Of a stretch of DNA of 64,000 nt, positions 7,817 through 16,291 are shown piece by piece. The first letter of the stretch is position 1. Each line of letters starts with the position of its first letter. Origin of the DNA: Chloroflexi bacterium CFX6 (GTDB lineage: Bacteria; Chloroflexota; Anaerolineae; Anaerolineales; Villigracilaceae); the NCBI GenBank assembly GCA_030263595.1, contig SZPG01000001.1, forward strand, positions 1-64,000, read 5' to 3'. The translations under genes were made by a program, and so were the position numbers. The notes below the pieces were generated by a model. That model did not search any database. It had not been told where the DNA came from and saw only the letters and a program-made list of their open reading frames with translations.

Positions 7817-7832
7817 CACGTAAGGAGTCATC

Positions 7833-8720
7833 ATGCTCAAAGTCGGGTACATCGGTCTCGGGTTGATGGGCAAGTCCATTGCCCGCAACATTCTCAAAGC
7901 GGGGTTTCCCCTCGTCGTTCACAACCGCTCACGCGCCGCCGTGAACGAACTCGCTGCCGAGGGCGCGATCGCCGCGAACTCACCCAAAGAGGTTGCCGCG
8001 CAAGTGGATGTGGTCTTCAGCAACCTTCCCGATTCACCGGATGTGGAAAAGGTGGTATTGGGTGAAAACGGGATCATCGAAGGCGCCCGCGAGGGATTGA
8101 TCTTCGTTGACAATTCCACGATCAAGCCCGCCTCCGCCCGCACGATCGCGCAGAAACTCGCGGAGAAAAATGTGTTCGCGCTCGACGCGCCCGTCTCCGG
8201 CGGGGACATCGGCGCGCGGGACGGCACGCTCACCATCATGGTCGGCGGCGACGCGTCCGCGTTGGAGAAGGTCATGCCGGTATTCAAGGCAATGGGCAAA
8301 ACGGTCACACACGTCGGCGAGGCGGGCGCCGGTCAGGTGGCAAAAGCCGCCAACCAGATCATGGTTGCCGCGCAGATGGCGGCAATGGGCGAATTACTCG
8401 TCTTCTCGAAGAAAGCCGGAGTTGATCCGCGCAAGGTGGTGGAGGCGATCAGGGGCGGCGCGGCGCAATGCTGGACGCTGGACGTCAAGCCGCCGCGTTT
8501 ATTCGCGGGCAATCGGAATCCCGGCTTCAAAGCGCACATGCAATTGAAGGATTTGAAGATCGTTCTCGAAACCGCAAGGGAATACGACATCCCCGTCTCT
8601 TCGACCGCCGAAAACACCAAACTCTTCCAGCAGATGATCGAACTCGGCATGGGCGAATTGGACAACTCGGCGGTGGTGGGCGTGATCGAGAAGATGGCAG
8701 GGGTGGGGATCTTGGATTGA
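7833..8720 (+). CDS. NAD(P)-dependent oxidoreductase, 3-hydroxyisobutyrate dehydrogenase family
   Basis: 295-residue beta-hydroxyacid dehydrogenase. The N-terminal Rossmann fold has GYIGLGLMGKSIARN and VVHNRS; the family signature is FVDNSTIKPASA, and the substrate block DAPVSGGDIGARDGTLTIMV carries the conserved SGG. The catalytic lysine is in AGQVAKAANQIM. Members reduce tartronate semialdehyde or oxidise 3-hydroxyisobutyrate; the sequence alone does not decide which. It overlaps the YitT gene by one base (TGATG), so the two form an operon. Confidence 0.88.
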   Translation: MLKVGYIGLGLMGKSIARNILKAGFPLVVHNRSRAAVNELAAEGAIAANSPKEVAAQVDVVFSNLPDSPDVEKVVLGENGIIEGAREGLIFVDNSTIKPASARTIAQKLAEKNVFALDAPVSGGDIGARDGTLTIMVGGDASALEKVMPVFKAMGKTVTHVGEAGAGQVAKAANQIMVAAQMAAMGELLVFSKKAGVDPRKVVEAIRGGAAQCWTLDVKPPRLFAGNRNPGFKAHMQLKDLKIVLETAREYDIPVSSTAENTKLFQQMIELGMGELDNSAVVGVIEKMAGVGILD

Positions 8721-9607
8721 TGAAAAAACGCCTCCCCGCCCTCCGCGATTACGCTCTCATTATCCTTGCCGCGCTGTTGCAGGCGTTTTCCCTGCGATTG
8801 TTCTTCGTGCCTGCGGAACTCGCCTCCGGCGGCGTGAGCGGCATCTCGCAGTTGATCAATCACTTCACGGGATGGCCCATCGGTTTGATGATCCTGATCG
8901 GCAACGTTCCGTTATTTGCGTTGGGCTGGCGTTTCCTGGGCGGATACCGTTTTGCATTGCGCACCGCCACAGCCGTCCTTGCCTATTCCACCTTCACCGA
9001 CCTCATCCTCAAAACCCCGCTCTTCGCCCCGAACGGAGCCGGAACCGCGCTCATCAACGACCTGCAAGGGGATATCTTCCTCAGTTCGCTCTACGGCGCG
9101 ATCGTGAGCGGCATCGGCTATGGTTTGGTCTATCGCGCGCGCGGCACCAGCGGCGGATCGGACATCCTCGCCCGCATTCTCAACAACTGGCGCGGCATCC
9201 CGATGACGCAAAGTTATCTCATGGTGGATACGGCGGTCATTCTCGGCGCGGGGTTCGTCTTCGGCTGGAAGGAGGCTTTGTACGCGATGATCGCCCTCTA
9301 CGTGAGCGGACTTGTCGCCGAAACGACCCTCGAAGGCGGCGGGACGGTCCGCACGGCGATGATCGTCACCAGCGAGCCAAATGCTGTTTCGCAGCGCGTG
9401 CTGGATGAACTTCTGCGCGGCGTTACCGTCCTTCGAGGGACGGGCGCGTTCACCGGAGCGGAGCGTCCCGTCCTGTACGTCGTCATCACGCGCGCCGAGG
9501 TGGCGACGCTGAAAACCATCGTCCGGGAGGTGGACCCGGCCGCCTTCATGGTCATCGGTCACGCACACGAAGCGCTCGGCGAGGGGTTCAGATCGCTGAA
9601 ATCTTAA
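8720..9607 (+). CDS. YitT family membrane protein (DUF161 + DUF2179)
   Basis: 295 residues from ATG 8720. Five or six transmembrane segments fill the first two thirds (DYALIILAALLQAFSLRLFF, then PAELASGGVSGISQLIN, a family hallmark; RARGTSGGSDILARI is the second glycine-rich loop). The C-terminal ~90 residues (AMIVTSEPNAVSQRVLDELL, TVLRGTGAFTGAERPVLYVV) form the cytoplasmic DUF2179 domain. The transport function is undefined. A longer in-frame reading frame starts inside the upstream gene, but the TGATG overlap fixes this start. Confidence 0.87.
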   Translation: MKKRLPALRDYALIILAALLQAFSLRLFFVPAELASGGVSGISQLINHFTGWPIGLMILIGNVPLFALGWRFLGGYRFALRTATAVLAYSTFTDLILKTPLFAPNGAGTALINDLQGDIFLSSLYGAIVSGIGYGLVYRARGTSGGSDILARILNNWRGIPMTQSYLMVDTAVILGAGFVFGWKEALYAMIALYVSGLVAETTLEGGGTVRTAMIVTSEPNAVSQRVLDELLRGVTVLRGTGAFTGAERPVLYVVITRAEVATLKTIVREVDPAAFMVIGHAHEALGEGFRSLKS

Positions 9608-9649
9608 CCGCGTATCCATGGGGGTAACCCGCCTTCACGCGCGCATCCC

Positions 9650-9680
9650 TTGACTCTCCAGCCACTGGAGGGTGTATAAC
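9650..9680 (+). promoter_or_regulatory. MerR-type promoter with 19-bp spacer and central dyad
   Basis: TTGACT at 9650-9655 and TATAAC at 9675-9680 are separated by exactly 19 bp, the overlong spacing typical of MerR-controlled promoters. Inside the spacer CTCCAG (9656-9661) and CTGGAG (9665-9670) form a perfect dyad around CCA. It lies directly ahead of the MerR gene, so autoregulation is the simplest reading. Confidence 0.85.
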
Positions 9681-9700
9681 ACGCATCGGAGGACCTCCCC

Positions 9701-10081
9701 ATGATCCGGATCGGAGACTTTTCAAAACTCAGCCGCGTCCCGGTCAAGACGCTTCGTTACTACGACGAAATGGGCTTGCTCGAACCTGTGGAAGTGGATC
9801 CATTCACAGGGTATCGTCTCTACGAGTACAGCCAGTTGTCAACGTTGAACCGCATCCTGGCGCTCAAGGATTTGGGTTTCTCGCTCGAGGAGATCGGGCG
9901 TCTGCTCGACGACGGTCTTTCCGTGGAACAGATGAGGGGGATGCTCAGGCTCAGGGAAACAGAAGCCAGGCAGAGGGTACGGGAAGAGGCGGAACGTCTG
10001 GAGCGGATCGAGGCAAAGAACGGCAGTCAGACCGACCCCGATACAGTGACGGAGATCCAGTTCCCGGTGGAGAAGGCGTAA
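9701..10081 (+). CDS. MerR family regulator, apparently without its ligand-binding domain
   Basis: 126 residues. Residues 1-70 are a standard MerR winged helix (IGDFSKLSRVPVKTLRYYDE, MGLLEPVEVDPFTGYRLYEY) followed by the dimer helix with LRLRETEARQRVREEAERLE. The close relatives normally continue with a GyrI-like effector domain of about 150 residues. Here the protein ends DTVTEIQFPVEKA, which resembles the last strand of that domain, as if the middle had been lost in frame. An AGG-rich site (TCGGAGGACC) precedes the ATG, and the 19-bp-spacer promoter lies upstream. A terminator follows. Confidence 0.82.
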   Translation: MIRIGDFSKLSRVPVKTLRYYDEMGLLEPVEVDPFTGYRLYEYSQLSTLNRILALKDLGFSLEEIGRLLDDGLSVEQMRGMLRLRETEARQRVREEAERLERIEAKNGSQTDPDTVTEIQFPVEKA

Positions 10082-10102
10082 GCAGCCTCCAATGCAAGCA
10101 GG

Positions 10103-10138
10103 CAGCCCGACAGGTCGAACCCGTCGGGCTGTTTTTTT
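10103..10138 (+). terminator. Rho-independent terminator after merR
   Basis: CAGCCCGAC (10103-10111) pairs with GTCGGGCTG (10123-10131), followed by a run of T residues. Confidence 0.85.
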
Positions 10139-10253
10139 GTCTTTCCACCCCCATAATTTCCACACACTCGTATCACAACCTCATAACAACCCTTCGATAA
10201 GATAGGGGCAAGGTTGGACGCGGTCCAGCCAAAACCAAACAAGGAGATAAACA

Positions 10254-10757
10254 ATGAAAAAGAAAATCTTGATTGCGATCGGCGGCTTGCTTGCCGCTTT
10301 GCTGGTGGTCGGTGTGGTGGGGACAACCTCTGCGTATGCGCAGGGACCCAATCCGCCCGGCTCCGGCATGATGGGCGGCGGGCGCGGCTTCGGCTGGAGC
10401 GACGCGGCGCTGGATGCCGCTGCAAAAGCGCTCGGCATGACGACCGATGAACTCACCTCCGCTTTACAGTCCGGGAAGACGCTCCAGGACCTCGCCGCTG
10501 AAAAGGGCGTTGACATTGCGGACGTTCAGTCCGCGGTCCAGGCTGTGCGCGTCACTGAAATGCGCGAAGGCATCGCCCAGGCTGTGAAAGACGGCACGAT
10601 GACCCAGGAGAAAGCGGACTGGCTGCTCGAAGGTCTTGACAATGGCTTCATGGGCGGCGGAATGGGACGCGGCTTCGGCGGTCAGCGTGGAGGAGGGCAG
10701 GGATTGGGTAACGGCAACGGCTTCGGCTTCGGCAATTGCCCGCAGGTCCAGCCCTAG
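10254..10757 (+). CDS. Small secreted protein with Gly-rich tail
   Basis: 167 residues. The signal peptide (KKKILIAIGGLLAALLVVGV, cleavage near AYA-Q at about residue 29) is followed by MMGGGRGFGW, then a helical repeat region (ALDAAAKALGMTTDELTSAL, TLQDLAAEKGVDIADVQSAV, EMREGIAQAVKDGTMTQEKA) that resembles the LysM-less DUF2680-type helical modules of secreted Chloroflexota and Firmicutes proteins. The C-terminus is Gly/Phe/Asn-rich (GMGRGFGGQRGGGQGLGNGN). Function unknown. AAGGAG lies ahead of the ATG. It follows the MerR gene and its terminator, so it is a separate unit, possibly still under MerR influence. Confidence 0.75.
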   Translation: MKKKILIAIGGLLAALLVVGVVGTTSAYAQGPNPPGSGMMGGGRGFGWSDAALDAAAKALGMTTDELTSALQSGKTLQDLAAEKGVDIADVQSAVQAVRVTEMREGIAQAVKDGTMTQEKADWLLEGLDNGFMGGGMGRGFGGQRGGGQGLGNGNGFGFGNCPQVQP

Positions 10758-10795
10758 TTTCTGAACGGTCCACAGACCTGAAAGCAAGTCAATAA

Positions 10796-10830
10796 GAACA
10801 GGTGAGGCGACTCCTCCGCCTCACCTGTTC
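10796..10830 (+). terminator. Hairpin terminator after the Gly-rich protein gene
   Basis: GAACAGGTGAGGCG (10796-10809) and CGCCTCACCTGTTC (10817-10830) form a perfect 14-bp stem with a 7-nt loop. Only GTTCATTTCC follows, so the T-run is poor. Confidence 0.6.
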
Positions 10831-10929
10831 GTTCATTTCCTTCGGGTTCAATATCTCGCCGCTTGCGACAGAATAGAGCCTGGGGCTTGCCCCGAGGTGA
10901 ATATCTTTTATTTGTTTTACGACAAAAGA

Positions 10930-12708
10930 TCAAGGCAGAATTTCGATTGCGTCAATTTCAGTCTGGTTATCATTACCGTCTGGCGGGGCGTAAAAACGAA
11001 TGTACGTATAGGTTCCCGGGGGAACAATACCATCAATGTCAATTGTTACACCCGTTCCATTATAGAGATCGCCGGTGGCTATGGGACGTTCGTCCATTTC
11101 TTCGGGATTCGGCGGGGGGACCGGCAAAGTTAGAATCGTGTAATCCACGTTCGTGTTCGTATCCCTGGAATTATCGCCCCAATTGAACACTACATACCAG
11201 TTGCTCCCATCGCTTATCTCTATAACGACCCAGTCGAGCCAGATTCCATCGAATGTTGGAATCAGCGAGTATTCGTAATAAACCAAATCCGCGCCCGGGT
11301 CTCCATTGGCTATCAGATCGCTACTTAACCTCAACGTCAGCGTATTTCCGGCAGTCAGGATGTACGTAATGTTATCCTTTGCACCCATATTCGGCGGCAG
11401 GGGCTCTTCGATGATCAAAGTGTCCGAATCTGTTGCGGAGTTGTTGCCCGGCGCAGGGTCGGTAACACCCGGCGGCTCGGTAACCGTTGCGGTATTGTCC
11501 AGGGGTCCCGACGGAATGGGCACAACCTGTACTGTAACTGTATAGGTAATTGACGCGCCGGCGGGGATGTTGACTGTGTCGTTGATGTTGTCCGTGCCGC
11601 CGGGCGTGCAGGTCGCCGAACCCGAAGCGGAACAGGTCCAACTCGCGCTGGCGATATTCGAATTCGGTGGATTTGTCAGGGTAAGATCGGTGACGGTCGC
11701 GCCGATCACATCGGAGGGTCCCGCATTGGTAACTACGATGGTGTACGTCTTTACGGCGTCTCCGACGTAATGTGTGGCGCCATCGTCTTTCGTGATCCGC
11801 AGGTCGGCGATTGGAGCGGGGGTATCCATATCGGTTGCGGAGTTGTTGCCGGGAACCGGGTCGGTGTAACCGGCAGGCGCGCTGACCGATGCCGTATTGG
11901 TCAAATTCCCTGTCGCCGAGGATGCGATAGCGGCAGTGACCGTGTAGGTGATGCTGCCGCCGCTTTGAATATCCACTATGTCCGCAAAATTCGCCGCGCT
12001 TCCCGTAACTGCATCGCAACCGCTGGCATTGACGACTGTAGTGCAAGCCCAATCCCAGGTTGTGACCTGCGCGGGTTTGGCGTCGCTGACCGCCGCGCCG
12101 ATCACGTTGTTGGGTCCGTTATTGGCGACGACGACCGTGTAGATAACCGTCGAACCCGCCGTATAGGTTGTCGAGCCGTCCGTTTTTGTGACGCTCAAAT
12201 CCACAGGGATGGCGGGCGTGGGCGGAGTGTTGGTGATGGAGGGAGTCAACGTGATCGTTGGCGGAATCGAGGTGACGGTGGAGGGCGGTCTCCGCGTGGA
12301 TGTGGGCGGAGGGAAGAAGGGCAGGGTGGAGGTCGGGCTTGGCTGGGTCGCTGTGGGGGTACGGAAGATGGAGGGGGACGTGTTCGTAGGGGCGGAGATG
12401 GTGACCGAGGCTGGCGCCGGCGTGCGCGGCTCGAAGGCGATGCCCGGCGTCAGGAATGCGTTGACCCAGGTCGGCTGGGTGAGGATGGATGGGTCGAGGG
12501 GCTGGAAGTAATTGGCGGGTCTGTTCGTGAGGAAGATTCCGTCCGGGTCGAGATTCGACCTCATGTTGGAATCCAGTTTCCAGGTCGGGGAGAAGCGGAT
12601 CGCCTGTTCGCCGGCGATGATCACGCACAGGAATCCGAAGAGCAGGATGATCAGGATGATCGTCCAGTCGCGTCGTTTGCGCTCACGGATTTTTCCGTTC
12701 CCATTCAT
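10930..12708 (-). CDS. Membrane-anchored surface protein with two DUF11 domains
   Basis: 592 residues. The cytoplasmic start RKRRDWTIILIILLFGFLCV is a signal anchor (about residues 15-35). Residues about 90-165 are Pro/Thr/Ser-rich and form an extended stalk. Two DUF11-type beta domains follow: VDLSVTKTDGSTTYTAGSTV (about 170) and ADLRITKDDGATHYVGDAVK (about 295), each ending with an NNSATD motif. The C-terminal 150 residues (NITYILTAGNTLTLRLSSDL onward) form another beta-rich module with no family I recognise. No sortase signal. Its ATG directly follows the stop of the histidine kinase gene, so the two are co-transcribed and the kinase may sense the envelope. Confidence 0.8.
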   Translation of the reverse strand: MNGNGKIRERKRRDWTIILIILLFGFLCVIIAGEQAIRFSPTWKLDSNMRSNLDPDGIFLTNRPANYFQPLDPSILTQPTWVNAFLTPGIAFEPRTPAPASVTISAPTNTSPSIFRTPTATQPSPTSTLPFFPPPTSTRRPPSTVTSIPPTITLTPSITNTPPTPAIPVDLSVTKTDGSTTYTAGSTVIYTVVVANNGPNNVIGAAVSDAKPAQVTTWDWACTTVVNASGCDAVTGSAANFADIVDIQSGGSITYTVTAAIASSATGNLTNTASVSAPAGYTDPVPGNNSATDMDTPAPIADLRITKDDGATHYVGDAVKTYTIVVTNAGPSDVIGATVTDLTLTNPPNSNIASASWTCSASGSATCTPGGTDNINDTVNIPAGASITYTVTVQVVPIPSGPLDNTATVTEPPGVTDPAPGNNSATDSDTLIIEEPLPPNMGAKDNITYILTAGNTLTLRLSSDLIANGDPGADLVYYEYSLIPTFDGIWLDWVVIEISDGSNWYVVFNWGDNSRDTNTNVDYTILTLPVPPPNPEEMDERPIATGDLYNGTGVTIDIDGIVPPGTYTYIRFYAPPDGNDNQTEIDAIEILP

Positions 12709-14589
12709 CTACTTGTGTCCGTCAATGGGCAGGCGTATGAAGACGGTCGTGCCGGGATTCTTCGCTTCGTCGTGACCGGCGCTTTCGAGCCAGATGCGCC
12801 CGTGATGCGCGTCCATGATGCCGCGCGAAATGGCGAGACCCAGCCCGGGTCCGCCGCCCTTGAACTTGGTCTTGCCCGAAGAATGCAGGAGGACTTCGCC
12901 GGTTTGATAGAACTTTTCGAAGACGAGTTCGTGATATTGCGGATCAATGCCGATGCCCGTGTCTTTGACCTTGATCTCGATCTCGGGCGGTTTACCGCGC
13001 TCCCGCACCGTGGAACCGCTGACCACGATCGAGCCGCCGTCCGGCGTGTATTTGATGGCGTTTCCTATGACGTGATAAAAGACCTTGTATAACAGTTCGG
13101 TGTCGGCTTTTACGACAGGCAGGTCGGCAAGACCCTGCGCGCTGAAGTTCATCCGCCTCTCTTCCAGGGAGGCGTCGAAGGTCTTTTTCGCCTTTTCGAC
13201 CAGCGCCGCGATCTCCACGTCGGTCGCCCGCACGTCGAGCAGGTTGCTGTCTATGCGCGAAACGTCGAGCAGGTTGTCCACGATGCTCACCATCCGCTCG
13301 GCGCCGCTGACGATGCCCCGCGCGTATTTCTCGAGATCCTTGTTGCCTTTGGATTTGAGTTCGACCATTTGCGCGTACCCCTGAACCAAAGTGAGAGGGG
13401 TCCGCAATTCGTGGGCGGAGATCTGAATGAAGCGGACCTTGGTGCGGTCCATTTGTTCGAGGACGCGGTTGGTCTTTTCGAGTTCGTGCGTTCTTTCCTG
13501 CAGGTTTTCGGTCATCGCGTCGAACGCGCTTGCCAGCACGCCGATCTCGTCGTTGGTGCGGACGCCGGTGCGCCGGTTCAGGTCTCCCCCCGCAATGGCG
13601 CGCGAGGTGCGTACCAGGGACGAAAGCGGGTTGAGAATGATGATGCGGGCGATGAGATAACCGACCAGGATCACGGCGATCATCGCCGCCGAATACAGGG
13701 CGACGTAGTTGTTGCGACTGACCGAGCTCGATTCGACGACGAATTGCATCGGCAGGATCACCGCGAACACGGCAATGCGGTCGTCGCTGATCTTCAAGGG
13801 ACTGAAGCCGCTGCGATAAAAGCGTCCCTCCACTTCGAAGTTCTCGCCCTCGACCGATTCGTCCTGGACGATGACGCGGTCGTAAAAATCCTTTTCGATC
13901 GAAAGGGTGCGGAGGAAGAGCGGGTCTGTGGTGTTGCCTCCCAGCGTGGAGGCGAGCGCCTGCCCGTTCTTATCGTACAGGATGACGTCGGCGGAGGCGG
14001 TCGCTTTCAACAACGGGACGAGCGTATCCAGCGAAGTGCCTGCCACCGCGACCCCGACCACGCGATCTCCGAAAGGGATGGGGATGGCTGTAAAGTAATA
14101 ATAACGCCGGTCCACCGGGTTCTGCGCCAGCGCGCGGCGAGGGAGGCTGTCCGGGCTGTTCTCGGCGAGCAGTTCCTCCACGATGGGCAGCGCGGCTTGT
14201 TGATCCCGCTGTGTGACCTCCCGGATCGTCCCGTCGGATTGTTTGATCGTGTGGAGTTTTTCGCGTCCCTGCGCGTCGAAGACCATCAGGCTTTCGACGT
14301 TCAGCCCCCCCGCGGCCGGCTTCGCCAAAACCACAACCTGCTCATCGTCCCCGTCCCTGAGCGCTTCGCCCAGGCCGCTGGTAAAGGCGACGAGGCGGGC
14401 ATCCTGGAAATGGTCAATTTCCCTGCGCGCCATCGAATCGGAGACGACGCGTCCCGCCTCGAACAGTTGATTGGACAGGCGTTCTTCGAGGGAGTTCGTC
14501 ACCAGGCGCGTGACCACGTAGGCGCCCGTCACTGCGACGAGGAGCGTCAATAACAAGTACGGCAGGATGACTTTGAAGCGGATGCTCAC
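12709..14589 (-). CDS. Membrane sensor histidine kinase (Cache-like sensor, HAMP, HisKA, HATPase)
   Basis: 626 residues, GTG start at 14589. TM1 is about residues 8-28, an extracytoplasmic sensor of Cache type about 35-290 (RYYYFTAIPIPFGDRVVGVA is typical), TM2 about 296-316, HAMP about 317-368, a short coiled coil, then HisKA with the phosphoryl histidine in ISAHELRTPLTL (H393). The ATPase domain shows HVIGNAIKYTPDGG, KDTGIGIDPQYHELVFEKF and GGGPGLGLAISRGI. No response regulator gene is adjacent, so its partner lies elsewhere. Followed without a gap by the DUF11 surface protein. Confidence 0.9.
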   Translation of the reverse strand: MSIRFKVILPYLLLTLLVAVTGAYVVTRLVTNSLEERLSNQLFEAGRVVSDSMARREIDHFQDARLVAFTSGLGEALRDGDDEQVVVLAKPAAGGLNVESLMVFDAQGREKLHTIKQSDGTIREVTQRDQQAALPIVEELLAENSPDSLPRRALAQNPVDRRYYYFTAIPIPFGDRVVGVAVAGTSLDTLVPLLKATASADVILYDKNGQALASTLGGNTTDPLFLRTLSIEKDFYDRVIVQDESVEGENFEVEGRFYRSGFSPLKISDDRIAVFAVILPMQFVVESSSVSRNNYVALYSAAMIAVILVGYLIARIIILNPLSSLVRTSRAIAGGDLNRRTGVRTNDEIGVLASAFDAMTENLQERTHELEKTNRVLEQMDRTKVRFIQISAHELRTPLTLVQGYAQMVELKSKGNKDLEKYARGIVSGAERMVSIVDNLLDVSRIDSNLLDVRATDVEIAALVEKAKKTFDASLEERRMNFSAQGLADLPVVKADTELLYKVFYHVIGNAIKYTPDGGSIVVSGSTVRERGKPPEIEIKVKDTGIGIDPQYHELVFEKFYQTGEVLLHSSGKTKFKGGGPGLGLAISRGIMDAHHGRIWLESAGHDEAKNPGTTVFIRLPIDGHK

Positions 14590-14623
14590 GCGATGCCTTC
14601 AGCCCGTTCGGCGGGTTTCATAT

Positions 14624-14654
14624 ATTATAAGGAATTTGTTGAAAAATATCACAA
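14624..14654 (-). promoter_or_regulatory. Putative promoter of the histidine kinase gene
   Basis: On the minus strand TATAAT is at 14629-14624, 34 nt upstream of the GTG start, with TTGTGA (14654-14649) as a possible -35 box at a long 19-bp spacing. The -10 box is good, the -35 box uncertain. Confidence 0.45.
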
Positions 14655-14770
14655 TTCCCACAATACTGAAAGATTTTTACAATGCGGTTATCGAATGTGC
14701 AAAGTCTCCCGGGGAAACACACGCCTGCACAAATAAAATCCGCCCGTACGGCAGCGCAGCGGGGTTTTGT

Positions 14771-14800
14771 GAAAAAAATAGCCCCGCCGATCGCGAGGCT
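14771..14800 (-). terminator. Terminator downstream of tRNA-Val
   Basis: On the minus strand AGCCTCGC pairs with GGCGGGGCT (one wobble and one bulge) and is followed by ATTTTTTTC. It lies directly after the tRNA 3' end. Confidence 0.75.
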
Positions 14801-14802
14801 TG

Positions 14803-14876
14803 TGGGCGCTGAGGGACTCGAACCCCCGACCTTCTCTGTGTAAGAGAGACGCTCTAACCAACTGAGCCAAGCGCCC
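14803..14876 (-). tRNA. tRNA-Val (anticodon UAC)
   Basis: Full cloverleaf on the minus strand: acceptor GGGCGCT with AGCGCCC, D stem GCTC/GAGC, anticodon stem TCTCT/AGAGA around the loop CTTACAC (anticodon TAC), T arm with TTCGAGT. Position 14803 gives discriminator A. CCA is not encoded. 74 nt including the discriminator. Confidence 0.96.
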
Positions 14877-14885
14877 GTGCCTGTT

Positions 14886-14891
14886 ATTATA
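14886..14891 (-). promoter_or_regulatory. -10 box of tRNA-Val
   Basis: TATAAT on the minus strand ends 9 nt before the first base of the tRNA, the same distance as at tRNA-Arg (56902-56907). Confidence 0.65.
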
Positions 14892-14924
14892 CATCATGTT
14901 ACACTTGGGGCGTTGGAGGAAACC

Positions 14925-15698
14925 ATGCGCATCGTTCGTTATGAAATGAAGGAAGGAAGATCGAAGCCGAAGTACGGCTGGTTGTTGGACGACAAAGTCG
15001 GCGAGATCAGCGGGAACATCTTCGGACGCTACCGGCGCAGGGAGGCGGAAACGCCTCTCGCGGACGTGAACCTGCTCGCCCCTTCCGAGCCGTCCAAAAT
15101 CGTATGCGTGGGACGCAATTACGTGGAGCACGCAAAGGAACTGGGTAACGAAGTGCCGAAAGTGCCGCTCATCTTTCTGAAACCGCCCTCGTCCATCATC
15201 GCTCCGGGCGAGACGATCATCCTGCCTCCGCAATCCGCGCAGGTGGAACACGAAGGCGAACTGGTGGTGGTGATCGGGAAACGCGGACGCCACATCGCCG
15301 CCGGGAACGCGAAGAAACACATCCTGGGTTACACCATCGGCAACGACGTGACCGCGCGCGACCTGCAAAAGATTGACGACCAGTGGACGCGCGCCAAGGG
15401 CTTCGACACGTTCTGTCCGTTCGGTCCCTGGGTGGACACCGATTTCGATCCGGCCGATGCAGTCCTCACCGTCCGCGTGAACGGGCAGATGAGGCAGATG
15501 GCGTCCACGCGCGATATGGTCTTCAGCGTGGGCGTGTTGATCGCCTACATCTCCTCCATTATGACGCTCGAACCCGGCGACCTGATCTTTACCGGGACGC
15601 CCTCGGGAGTGGCGCCTTTGAAGGATGGGGATGAGGTGTCGGTGGAGATCGAAGGGCTGGGGGAGATCAGGAACAAGGTCCGGGCAGAGAACCGTTAG
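14925..15698 (+). CDS. Fumarylacetoacetate hydrolase family protein
   Basis: 257 residues, FAH C-terminal fold. Family motifs: KIVCVGRNYVEHAKELG, PLIFLKPPSSII, the metal ligands in VEHEGELVVVIGKRG, GYTIGNDVTARDLQ, KGFDTFCPFGPWVDT and LIFTGTPSGVAP. Such enzymes act as acylpyruvate or oxaloacetate hydrolases/decarboxylases or as 2-hydroxyhepta-2,4-diene-1,7-dioate isomerases; substrate not decidable here. The start is ATG 14925 with GGAGGA upstream; an earlier in-frame start at 14877 would run into the tRNA promoter. It leads a plus-strand run with the hemerythrin-like and GcvT-like genes. Confidence 0.9.
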   Translation: MRIVRYEMKEGRSKPKYGWLLDDKVGEISGNIFGRYRRREAETPLADVNLLAPSEPSKIVCVGRNYVEHAKELGNEVPKVPLIFLKPPSSIIAPGETIILPPQSAQVEHEGELVVVIGKRGRHIAAGNAKKHILGYTIGNDVTARDLQKIDDQWTRAKGFDTFCPFGPWVDTDFDPADAVLTVRVNGQMRQMASTRDMVFSVGVLIAYISSIMTLEPGDLIFTGTPSGVAPLKDGDEVSVEIEGLGEIRNKVRAENR

Positions 15699-15715
15699 GC
15701 AGAGGGATTCGAACC

Positions 15716-16273
15716 ATGCGTATCGAAAAGAATTTTCGCGCGGACCAGGAGGTCATCCTGCGTTTTTTGGATGCGCTGGGAGGCGGAGCGGCGATCCTTT
15801 CGGGCAATAAAAAGGCGCGCCCCGGTTTTTTCATCTTCGCGCATACCTTCATCGAGGAGTTCGTTGACGGGAGCTTCTTCAAAAAGGAGGCCCTGCTCAT
15901 CGCGGCTCTGGAAAATAACGGCTTTCCCTCGGACGAGGGACCGGTCGGCGCGATGCGCGCGGAGCAGGAAAAAAGCCGCGACGCCGCCCGTCACATGTTG
16001 AGCGCCGCAAAGGGATGGCAGGAGGGCGACGAGGAGGCGCGCGGCGAGGTGGGTTGGGCGACGAGCGAGTACACGTCCACGCTCCGCCAGCATTTGAACA
16101 GGCTCAAGACCCTGATCTTCCCGCTGCTCGAGCAGAACATATCCCCCGAAGACGAACATGGAATTTCGGAGGGATTGAACGTCATCGCCTTCGAAAACAG
16201 CATGAAGGGCGACGCGGACAGGCACGCCAAGTTGATCGAGTCGCTGGAGGATGAATTGAGCGAGTGGAAGTAA
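15716..16273 (+). CDS. Hemerythrin-like four-helix protein, metal site degenerate
   Basis: 185 residues, all helical. The pattern fits hemerythrin/HHE proteins: FFIFAHTFIEEFVDGSFFKK for helix A-B (H near residue 43), MRAEQEKSRDAARHM for helix C, and RQHLNRLKTLIFPLLEQ for helix D. The EH pair usual at the start of helix C is EQ here and several histidines are missing, so diiron binding is doubtful. Role unknown; oxygen, NO or iron handling is typical of the family. It lies 17 nt after the FAH gene and 18 nt before the GcvT-like gene, evidently one operon. Confidence 0.72.
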   Translation: MRIEKNFRADQEVILRFLDALGGGAAILSGNKKARPGFFIFAHTFIEEFVDGSFFKKEALLIAALENNGFPSDEGPVGAMRAEQEKSRDAARHMLSAAKGWQEGDEEARGEVGWATSEYTSTLRQHLNRLKTLIFPLLEQNISPEDEHGISEGLNVIAFENSMKGDADRHAKLIESLEDELSEWK

Positions 16274-16291
16274 GGTTTTGCGAGAGAGAGC

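Noticed and set aside
14877-14924. Upstream start for the FAH-family gene
   Set aside because: It would place coding sequence over the tRNA-Val promoter and lacks a ribosome binding site; GGAGGA ahead of 14925 decides the start.
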